NCBI RefSeq assembly: GCF_902459505.1
Contig: NC_047088.1
Coordinates: 104,647,704 to 104,711,703, forward strand
Source of the DNA: Geotrypetes seraphini
Taxonomy: Eukaryota; Chordata; Amphibia; Gymnophiona; Dermophiidae
Direction of reading: 5' to 3'
DNA: 64,000 nucleotides
The notes under the pieces are model-generated. The model had not been told where the DNA came from and made no database searches. It saw only the letters and a list, made by a program, of their open reading frames with translations. A program made the position numbers and the translations under genes. Shown piece after piece: positions 55,901-64,000 of this stretch; the first letter of the stretch is position 1; every line of letters starts with the position of its first letter.

Positions 55901-58900
55901 TACCAGCAATGCAGTAGAGAATGATACAGGGACAACTTTTTCCCTGTCCCCGCAGGAACTCATTTTCCTGTCCCATCCCCGCGAGTTCTTTTCCTGTCCG
56001 TGCCCCATTCCTTCAAGCTCTGTCCTTGAATCATAAGTGTATGAGGCTTGTGCAGTTAAGGCAGAGCTTAGAGGAATGGGGCAGGGACAGCACAAAACTT
56101 GCGGGACAGGACAGGAAAATTGAGTTCCTGTGGGGACGGGGAAAAATTTGTCCCCGTGTCATTCTCTTCAATGTAGTCTCTGCAATATACAGCATTACTG
56201 CCAGAAACCTGTTTGGTGTGGATGAAGTGCATTTATCTACTCCACAATTTGTCAACTGTTCAGTTACAAAAGTTTCTGTTAGTTTAGAGACACAACAGTA
56301 AATTAACTATCGAATGATAATTACGAGTAGATAGTGAAAATACACTAATCTGGGATGTGTATGGGCAACCTGGAAATTTGCCTGTGGCCAAACTCCCAGA
56401 AATCATTACTTGAACAAATTCACCAATTTAGAGAGAAATGGATTGTGTGCAGCCATTGTTGGTTTTATGGAATGTAAGATTATTATTATTTTTTTAAATC
56501 TTTATTCATTTTTAAAACTTTCAGTAAGTGTAACATAAGATACAATCATTTTATACTTTAACATCACTTAATATGCCGTCAAATTTTAACTCACATCAAA
56601 TATCCCACCCCCCTTATACCCAACAATTATACTTAAGCATAAGAAATCATAAAGTATTCCCCCCCCCCCTCCCTACCCTCCCTACCCTGGATGTGTATAA
56701 ATAAAGGAGAAAAATAATATGGGATGTAAGATTATATTATTGTAACTATTGTTTGTTGAGTACAAGTTGCTAAGGTACTACATGGTTCTTGAGAACAGGT
56801 TGAAGGGTGAAAAGTATTAAGAACATAAGAATAGCCTTACTGGGTCAGACCAATGGTCCATCAAGCCCAGTAGCCCGTTCTCACGGTGGCCAATCCAGGT
56901 CTCTAGTACCTGGCCAAAACCCAAGGAGTAGCAATATTCCATGCTACCAATCCAGGGCATGCAGTAGCTTCTTCCATGTCTTTCTCAATAACAGACTAGG
57001 GACTTTTCCTCCAGGAAATTGTCCAAACTTTTCTTAAAACTAGATATTTCCACCATGCTTTCCTTGGTGCAAATGGCCATCCCTAAATTTAGTCTTGGCT
57101 CCTGGGCGTAAATGCTATTATATGAACTGTGCCTAACTTTAAGTGTAACTTATGATCAGCCTTTTTTTCAGCACTGCTTTTTTGGGCGCAGTATCCAGTA
57201 TATAGATTTAGTCCTTTTCATATAAGGGTAGTGAAATGGTGTGGTGGCTAGGTTAGTCTACTCTTCAAGGTAATATGAAGAAAAACAAAAACAAAGGAAA
57301 AAAGAATGCATTTTTTATTGAACTAACTTAGTGTAATTTATGATTAGCTTTTGAAGGTAAGCCCTTCTTCTGATCTTTCTGATCTGAGAAATAAGGGTTT
57401 ACCTTTGAAAGCTAATCATAAACTATATTAGTCCAATAAAAAGGTATTTTTCCTTTATTTTTTTGTTTTATTTCTCCAAATTACCTTGTATAAGGGCAGG
57501 AAAATATTATTTATTACTTTCCAAAATTTGAGTTTTATAGGCCAGAGCCCTTTCCTTATAAATGCGAGTCTAAATGATGGGTGAGCAATGCTTACACCAA
57601 AAACATTCAAAAATGCCAAGATTCTGCTTAACAAGTTTATTGGTCCTTTAACTAAGGCCTGCTAACCGATTTAGCGTGTGCAAACTGATTTTGCGTGCAC
57701 TAATTGATTTAGCATGCACTAATCAAATTAGTGTGAACTAAAACAATTAGCGTGCACTAAATCGGTTAACGTGCCTTAGTAAAAGGACCCCTGAATATCC
57801 AAAGTGAACCGTGACTTTTTGTCTCATGTACTTTCTTAGTTTGTCAAATGGGTTTTGTAGTGAATAATTCTACTCCTTTGACTGTACTTCTAAAAATAGT
57901 GAAGCAAACTTATCCAATGTCAAATCAAATTTCCATTCAAAAGAATCAATATTTAGCAAGTGTAAATTCTGTGTTGTTATTGTGGAACTGGACATGTTTG
58001 TGCTACAGCAGAAAAAGACTAGCAGCAAAATAAGCAAATGTGATAAGTCCAGGGCAAGGGCTGGAATCAAGTGTGAGGAAATGATAACATTGTACGACAT
58101 ATGTCCAGCTGTGTGTGTTGAAGTACTGACAAGAGGAATGAAACTAAATTCTACAAAAAAAAGTAAGACGATCTTTACTATGACATGCTAAGGGGTCATC
58201 AAAATGATGTTAAAGGGCGTCCCAATTGTAGGTGAAGGTAGGCTTCCTACCGCTGTCTAACCAGCCAATCGGGACGCACGTGGACACATGTTTAAAAAAA
58301 ACAAAAACAACACCCCGAGACAGGCTGCCTACATTGTAGGCATCTTTGCGAGCCTAGGGAGGTGCTTAGAGACGCCTAAGCTCACCCAAAGCTAGGCGTG
58401 GACGTGGTTTTGCCTGGAAATGGCCTTAGGTGAGCTTAGGTGGCCCTAAGCATCTCCCCATGACCGCAATAGACCTACATCTCCCTGCCGGATCAGTTTA
58501 GTGGCTGCAGCAGGAAACCCGTGTCCCCCCTTCCTCCCCATGAAGACAACCAGCAGGAGGGATGCCCAGTCCCTCCTGCCAGAACCCCTGAAGCCTCCCC
58601 TCCAAATGTCCGCAGCAGGAGTATCCAATTTTCTTGCCGCCACCCTGCCACCACATCCACTGGCAGGAGGGATGCCCAGTCACCTCCTGCTGGACCTCCC
58701 CCCGAGACATCCTACGGCACCCTGATCCCCTCCCCCAAGCCCACCTGGACCCCACCAGTACCTTCTTTAGTTGGCCAGCCGGAGGGATGCTTGCTCCCTC
58801 CGGCCGTCAGGCCTGCCTCCACTGAATGGCAGGCCTTCCCCCTCCCGTTGCATCATGGGATACGCCAGGGAGGGGCCTAAGGCCCTGATTGGTCCAGTTG

Positions 58901-61583
58901 CTTAAGGTCCCACCCATAGGGCACCTGGGCCAACCTAGGAGTGGCCTAGGATTCCAATTGGCCTAGGATTCAAATTGGTCAGATCCCTTAGGCAGCCCCC
59001 ATGGGAGTGCTGGAGGATGTCTCAGGGGGGTAGGGGGGTTCCAGCAGGAGGGAAAGGGCATCCCTCCTTATGATGATCATTTTTTTTGGGGGGCGGAGAG
59101 TTCCAGCAGGAGGGACTGGGCATTTCTCCTGCTGGTAATCTTCACAGGAGGTACGGGTTCCCTACCATGGCCACTAAACCGATCACGGCAGGGAGATTCC
59201 CTTGCCACAATCAGCTCAGCAGCAACCCAATTCTCTAACTGGCACCTGTGACATGGAATTGTGGTGTTAGGCAGGCTTAGGCATCTGTCCGTGAGGACAG
59301 ACACAATTCTATATGGGATGCCCGTGTGTGATTCTGAGACCAGGCATTCTATACAGAATCCAGCCCTAAGTGTATAGTCTGTAGCATAATTTGTGAGATC
59401 AGGTATTGTGGGGCTAAGAATACTAAAAATGTTATGGGTGGAGAAATATAAAGCAAAATAAAATCTATTGGCAGTTGTTAAGCGTTATTATACAGAAGAA
59501 AACAGAGCGATTCTAAATCATAGATTATAGACCCATTATAGAATTGACCCCACAGGGCCCAATATTCAAAGGATTTACTGTATATTACTAACTTTGAGAG
59601 AGTTATACTCCTAAATTGGCCTCTTTGGAAACTTTACTAGGGCTGAGTGTCTAACCTTATACTCAAAATTTCACTAAACTCCTAAATTTAAGAGCATAAA
59701 ATGTAGGTGGCAACTGGAGTAGATTTAGGGTGTGGAGGCAAAGGAATGACAGTCCTAAATTTATAAGCATAATTTTTTCCTAAAAATTTTTGACCTTTGG
59801 TTTGTCTGAAAAGAGGTCACAAATTGAGGAGCCTAATTTAGTAGATATGTTTAGGAATTCAGCTTTTTCTGAATATCAGACACACTCCCCCGGATTCCAT
59901 ATACAGTATAATCTTATTATAATAGACTTGCTTATAACGGAATCTCACCTATAGTGAACGAGGTCCGCTGGTCCCAGCCGAGCGCCATTATAAACATACA
60001 GAAAATCCATCGGATATAGCGAACTCGCATATAACGGACTTTCGGATATAATGGACAACTATTTTGGTCCCGAGAGCCACTTTTAGCTGTTTTTTTTCTT
60101 CGGCTATAATGGACATGCAGGCTCCGCCTACAAGGCATGTGGCATGCCGGTGATATAGTATCAAAATGCAGCCCAAAAGAAAATTACAGAATATTTTTCT
60201 TTCCAGTACAGTACGACAGAATGCTTTAGAACATCTTTTAGTGTTCTGGTTTTGCAATCATTCCAATGTTTTGCTGAGTTTTGTTCTTAATGTTGCTGAT
60301 ATGGTTGTGCAGTGAATGTTGTTCATTGATTGAACGTTATTTCAAGTTGACCTAAATCAAGTTTTTAAAAAATGCAACTCTGGATATAATGGACAGTTTT
60401 TCCAGGTCCCTTGAAGTCCGTTATAACGAGATTATACTGTACAGTGCACAGTGCTCAAAATTGGGCATTTGTCCAATTGATGTCGATAATTGGGCATTAA
60501 CAATTATTAGCAACAGTTAGAATTTGTTGGATATGGTAGAGAGGGAACAGAGGGACAGATTGAAGGGGCTATGTTGGACATAGTGATGGAGGGAGATATA
60601 TGGCACTGTGCTGGAGAGGGGTGATAGAATAAGAAATGTGCATGGGGCTGGTGGGCAGCGGTGAAAAATGTTGCACATGATCTGGGGGATGAAAAAGGGA
60701 GAAATGTTGGATGTGGCAGTAGAGGGGGTGGGAGAGATGCTTGGATTTCTCAAGATAGATAGACAGTGAGAGAGAGAGAGGGAAACATGTTGCCAATATG
60801 GGTGGAAGAGAGAGGAAGAAAAGTTGGATTCATGGAGAGACAGAGAGAGATGTTGGTTGGGGAAGAGAATAAGGTCCGGAGGAGAGGAAGCGTGCAGGAG
60901 GCAGAAATAAATAAATATTGGAAGTACACTCAGAAAGAAGTGCAACCAGAGACTCATAAAATCACCAGACAACAAAGGTAGGAAAAATGATTTTATTTTC
61001 AGTTTAGTGATCAAAATGTGTCAGTTTTGAGAATTTATATCTGCTGTCTATATTTTGCACTATATTTGTCTATTTTTCTAAAGTTGTTACTGAGGTGACA
61101 TTGCATATTTTGAAGGCATCTGCTTTGACCTCTTTGAATAACCTCTGAATATAAATGATAATTAACATTTTCTGTGCGTACAGTGTGCTTTGTGATTTTT
61201 TTTATTTTATGTTACCATTATGTATTAATAAGATTATATTGTGTGTATATGAAAAATGGATGGAAGAAATTGCATTACAATTAATACTATTATTATGGGG
61301 GTGGGGTCAGGGGCAGAGCCTGGGCGGATCTGGGACGGAGGTTGGGTGGGGGTACTTGATTGATATTTGTTAGACTTAGGGGGTACTTGGTTTGAATAAG
61401 TTGAGAAACACTGAATTAGGTAACTGTCACTCACCCGACAGACGAAACACTCTGGATGCCAAAGAACATTGAGGGCAGAAATATAATTCTCTAGAATGGC
61501 CTGTCCACAGCCTTGGCAGCGTGTGGCAAAGATCTCGTAGAAATCTTTCCGGCAGTACTGCTTTCCATCTCTCTCATGGAAAC
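52676..61583 (-). CDS. TGFB1I1: Paxillin-family LIM protein, last two coding exons; best fit TGFB1I1 (Hic-5)
   Basis: Exons 61435-61583 (149 bp) and 52676-52942 (267 bp including TAA) join in phase 0 at [14 protein letters not shown]. They encode 137 residues: the end of LIM2, all of LIM3 (CxxC in RCQGC, then WHPEC and the Cys pairs) and all of LIM4 ([15 protein letters not shown]). Paxillin-family LIM domains target focal adhesions, and Hic-5 also acts as a nuclear receptor coactivator. Paxillin, leupaxin and Hic-5 are close here. The ATRCQGC segment and the C-terminus KLFG match Hic-5 better than paxillin (KLFC) or leupaxin (KLFP). The N-terminal LD motifs and LIM1 lie beyond the window. 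The 8.5 kb intron is packed with repeats. Confidence 0.85.
53190..53350 (+). mobile_element. CR1-like LINE 3' end
   Basis: 'gccctggattgatggcatgg' through 'ggtctgatctagtaaggcta' and TTCTTATGTTCTTATA. In the TGFB1I1 intron. Confidence 0.8.
53355..53700. repeat. 'GAATATCGGGC' dispersed repeat with inverted parts
   Basis: 'gccagctaagtggtatttag' and its inverse 'ctaaataccactgaatat' form a hairpin at about 53630-53690. Confidence 0.45.
54066..54145 (+). mobile_element. CR1 3' tail fragment
   Basis: 'cgactgctgggcacgatgga' then 'gtctgacccagcagaggcat' and (TTATGTTC)n. Confidence 0.7.
54520..54785 (-). mobile_element. CR1-like LINE 3' end
   Basis: 'gtaacatagtaacatagtag' then 'aatggtctatccagtctgcc' on plus, the same type as 32775-33090. 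Confidence 0.75.
55915..56168. mobile_element. Near-palindromic hAT-like MITE (254 bp)
   Basis: Starts TAGAGAATGATACAGGGACA and ends with its inverse (TTGTCCCCGTGTCATTCTCT). Flanks CAATGCAG (55907-55914) and CAATGTAG (56169-56176) match at seven of eight positions. Confidence 0.85.
56480..56725 (-). mobile_element. L1-like terminal fragment
   Basis: 'aaatctttattcatttttaa' and a C-rich block before 'ggatgtgtataaataaagga', a recurrent L1-type end. Confidence 0.5.
56817..57070 (-). mobile_element. CR1-like LINE 3' end
   Basis: 'aagaacataagaatagcctt' and 'gggtcagaccaatggtccat' on plus, nearly identical to 19045. Confidence 0.85.
57295..57465. repeat. Palindromic repeat, uninterrupted copy
   Basis: 'tttttattgaactaacttag' and the inverse 'tatattagtccaataaaaag' bound an inverted repeat of about 150 bp. 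Confidence 0.6.
57640..57792. mobile_element. Palindromic MITE, related to 45.0 kb
   Basis: Arms 'ggtcctttaactaaggcctg' and the inverse of 'ggggtccttttactaaggca'. The interior has tandem 'gcgtgcactaa' units. Confidence 0.6.
58200..59370. repeat. GC-rich unclassified repeat with internal duplications
   Basis: 'ccagcaggagggatgcccag' and related units recur at about 58550, 58665 and (inverse-related) 59045-59110. Ends 'ctatacagaatccagccct'. ORFs here follow from the duplications. Confidence 0.45.
59904..60439. mobile_element. Pogo/Tigger-like non-autonomous element (536 bp)
   Basis: Ends CAGTATAATCTTATTATAAT and, inverted, CAGTATAATCTCGTTATAAC. TA duplications at 59902-59903 and 60440-60441. 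The CAGTATAAT terminus and TA target fit the pogo/Tigger group. No transposase remains. Confidence 0.85.
60540..61413. mobile_element. hAT element related to 35247-36192, inverse orientation
   Basis: 60935-61200 aligns inversely to 35330-35720 ('gcagatataaattctcaaaa' and its inverse). The right terminus 'gttgagaaacactg' ends at 61413, followed by AATTAGGT (central TA). The left terminus was not found, so the start is approximate. Confidence 0.6.
61435..61583 (-). CDS. TGFB1I1: TGFB1I1-like penultimate exon (LIM2 end, LIM3 start)
   Basis: Two bases complete a Gly codon, then 49 codons [18 protein letters not shown] through [18 protein letters not shown]. The acceptor is CCCTTAG and the donor GTGAGT. 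Confidence 0.92.
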
Positions 61584-61739
61584 CTAAGGGACAGAGATGG
61601 GGAGAGACAAAGAATGACACAAGGAAAGACAAATGATAGAAGGGATCTATGTTTTCAAAGTGCATGAATGCAATTACGTTTGGATACTCCAAGTTGGTCT
61701 AATAAAAACTATGACAATCTGCAAATAATCCAATTTTGT

Positions 61740-62730
61740 CCAGGACTAGCACCAGAATGATGGTGGGTGGCCAAAGGGAAGCCTGACCCAGGTGTCACAC
61801 CTAAAAGAGAACCATCATGGTCACCATTTTGCCTTCCCGCCACACACAAACAGGGTCAGTGTTAGACATGTTGGGGCCCAGGACAAAAATTAAGGAGAGG
61901 ACCCCAATTCCTCTCCTCCCTACCCCTCCCCTAATTTCCTCACCCACCAAACTCCCTCCCATCCAGCATATCTCCCTCCCTCCCCCTTCCTCCCAGTCCA
62001 CCACATGCCTTCCCATCCAGCATCCCTTCCTTCATTTCAAAATCAGCTTCTCCATGGGGCCCCTATGGGTTGGGATGTCCTTACTTTCTCTCCCACCCCA
62101 TTCCAAAGCTCCCTCACCTTTTAAAATGCAAAGAAAGCTTCCTCAATATCAGAAAAAAAGGCTTCTAGGTCAGCTGCGGGCCGCATGTAGGAACTGCAGC
62201 CCGTGGCTTTGTGAAGAGAAATGAGTATGGCTGGAACAAGGAGGGAACTGGCAAGAGGAAGGTAAACACAGGAGGGAGGCTACGAACTTGGGATACAGAA
62301 TGGAAGGAGGAAGGGAGGGATAGGGGCACCTTGGGACATGAGAGAAGGCACGTTGGAACACAGAAGAAGGGAGGGATCAGTAAGGATGGACAAAGGATGG
62401 AAGGAAGGGGCATGAACTTGGGACATAAGAAGGAAGAATGGAGGGAGTGAGGGAAAGATGCTGAGGTAGGGGAGGGAATGGAAAATGAGAATTGTTGGGC
62501 ATGGGTGTCTGAGGAAGAGGGAAATAAATATGGTGCACATGGGGAAATGAAGAAAGAGGAGATTTCTTGGTCATAGGGAGGGAGAGAGAAATATTGGACA
62601 TGGTGATGGGAGAGGAGTGAGGTAGAGATGCATGAGGAAAAGAGAGATGAAAGGAGAAATGCTGGATGTGGTGGTGGAGAGGGAACAGTGGGATGAATGA
62701 AGAACGAAAGAAAGTATAATCCTCCTACCT
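61740..62730. repeat. C-rich then GA-rich low-complexity sequence
   Basis: 61900-62040 is CT-rich; 62210-62720 is GA-rich with loose 'gaaggaaggg' units. The open frames on both strands are compositional. Confidence 0.5.
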
Positions 62731-63079
62731 CCTATCTTTTCTTTCTACAGTACTTTATTTTGAGGACTGTTTCTTTAATATTTAATGTTATTTAATGTTT
62801 TATATAGACTGTGTACTGTATAGGATCTGAGTTGCATAAAAATTCAACTTAAGAACGATTTAATAAACAGAATCCTTTCTTAACCCAGGGACTGCATGTT
62901 CTCAGTTTAGATAGGAGGAACAAGTATTGGACATATGCCGCTGTGAGGGACACTGGCTAGAGCAGGTGCACTTTAAAATTTATGGAGGTAAAAGTACCCC
63001 TGGGAGGGGATTGACTCTGCTTGAAAGTGAGTGAGGCTTAAGAGATCTGGGGGGGGGGGGGGGTTTCTCCACATCCACA

Positions 63080-64000
63080 AAACCATGGTTTTGGAGGTAT
63101 TCATGCAGTAGGTGATGGAGCAGATGAAGGCACAGCAGAAGACAATGGACTATGTTTCTCAAGGACTATGGAACAACAAGCACAATAATAATATGCTGGA
63201 AGCCAAAACCAGGAAGCTGCAGAACTTCACAGATGGACTGCACAGATGAGAAACCCGATAGGAATCTGAGGTGCGACTTTTAGCAGGGTCTTTCAAGCAG
63301 TGTTGACCTTCAACAAGCTGGGGTCCAAGAATGACACAAGCACTTTCCTAGGCACTTTTGAACAGGTAGCAACAGAGACCTGTGGACCGCGGAGCAGTGG
63401 GACATCAGAATAGCTTCCTGCTTGACAAGGGAAGCACATGCAGCTTAAAGGGTATTAGATGCCAAAAGGACTTTGGACAACAAAGAGGTGAAATCAGCCA
63501 CACAAAATTAGCCATACAATGGAAAAATTTACAGAAGGAAGTTTAGATCTTGAACTTTTCAAAAAGGGGACAGACCTATAGCAGTTGTCAGGCAACTTTT
63601 GGACTTAGCATCCCAGTGGCTAGAGCTGGAGAAATAGTCCTCACAGGACATGGTCAAAGTAGAAGTGCTCAAGCAATTTTTGAATATTCTCTCCTTCCCC
63701 ATTGAAGTCCTGGGTTGCTAAGCAGGACCCAGGGTCAATAGAGGAGGTCATTCTACTGACCCACAGATATATGGAAGCTGAGGAGGGATGGAAAGAAGAA
63801 ATGAAGGCCCCTAGTAGGACAGGGGATACCTAAACCCCACAAAGATGAGATTGAGGGCTCCTAGGAAAGGAAGGTGGTCTTCTAAGCTCTAGCAACTCAG
63901 GAGGGTGAAGTGGGAAGCTACTGGTAGCCAACCCAGACAGGAAACTTGATCAAGCCTGAGATGTTTTGCATGCAAGGAAGAGGGATACTTTCAGAAGTAC
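63080..64000 (+). mobile_element. Ty3/gypsy gag relic, SCAN-related capsid type
   Basis: A fossil running off the right edge. Capsid-like sequence lies around 63580-63800, of the SCAN-related gypsy (Gmr1-like) kind, and a zinc-knuckle-like trace at about 63960. No pol or LTR is seen within the window. It is clearly broken, with many breaks, and looks old. Confidence 0.55.

Noticed and set aside
60517-61014. 165-codon minus ORF with LSLS/HYVQH repeats
   Set aside because: Frame through GA-rich repeats of a hAT-related element. Composition only.
52676-61583. Assignment of the LIM gene as paxillin or leupaxin
   Set aside because: The RCQGC segment and KLFG terminus fit Hic-5 better. The alternatives remain possible until the N-terminal exons are seen.

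Overview
This is vertebrate nuclear DNA of repeat-rich amphibian type. Three host loci are visible: a complete PPIL3 gene body (+ strand, exons 11598-16027), a complete three-exon beta-type globin gene (- strand, 21593-24737), and the last two coding exons of a paxillin-family LIM gene that best fits TGFB1I1/Hic-5 (- strand, 52676-61583). The rest is almost entirely transposon-derived. The mix of CR1-like, L2-like and L1/Tx1-like LINEs, tRNA-headed SINEs, DIRS-like and Ty3/gypsy relics, a Helitron and abundant palindromic hAT and Harbinger-like MITEs suggests an amphibian, perhaps a caecilian. That species guess is inference only.

Layout. 1-11.2 kb: an old CR1 broken by two hAT elements and a nested CR1 tail, two palindromic MITEs side by side, an L1-like fragment, inverted DIRS-type terminal repeats around a 1.1 kb minisatellite, then a decayed DIRS-like element. 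11.6-16.5 kb: PPIL3; its first intron is nearly filled by an antisense L2-like LINE. 16.5-21.4 kb: four palindromic hAT MITEs, a CR1 nested in a CR1 and a TA microsatellite. 21.4-24.9 kb: the beta-globin gene, with exon sizes and codon numbering identical to human HBB, a TATA-like box and a poly(A) signal at the expected spacing. 25-41 kb: an intergenic repeat landscape of LINE 3' ends, SINEs, Harbinger-like and mariner-like MITEs, a 946 bp hAT element and a 524 bp hAT element. 41.6-44.9 kb: a nearly full-length CR1 whose 977-codon endonuclease/reverse-transcriptase ORF has no internal stop, the youngest-looking LINE here. 45.6-46.5 kb: a non-autonomous Helitron with both ends recognisable. 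46.5-52.5 kb: further repeats. 52.6-61.6 kb: the TGFB1I1 3' exons, with an 8.5 kb intron carrying palindromic, pogo/Tigger-like and hAT elements. 62-64 kb: low-complexity sequence and a gypsy gag relic.

The three genes are not functionally linked: PPIL3 is a spliceosomal cyclophilin, the globin carries oxygen, and Hic-5 is a focal-adhesion adaptor. The points most worth a second look are the isolated beta-globin between PPIL3 and TGFB1I1, with unusual residues at the Bohr and organic-phosphate positions; the palindromic hAT family that carries a POU octamer motif in every copy; the Helitron; and the intact CR1 ORF.
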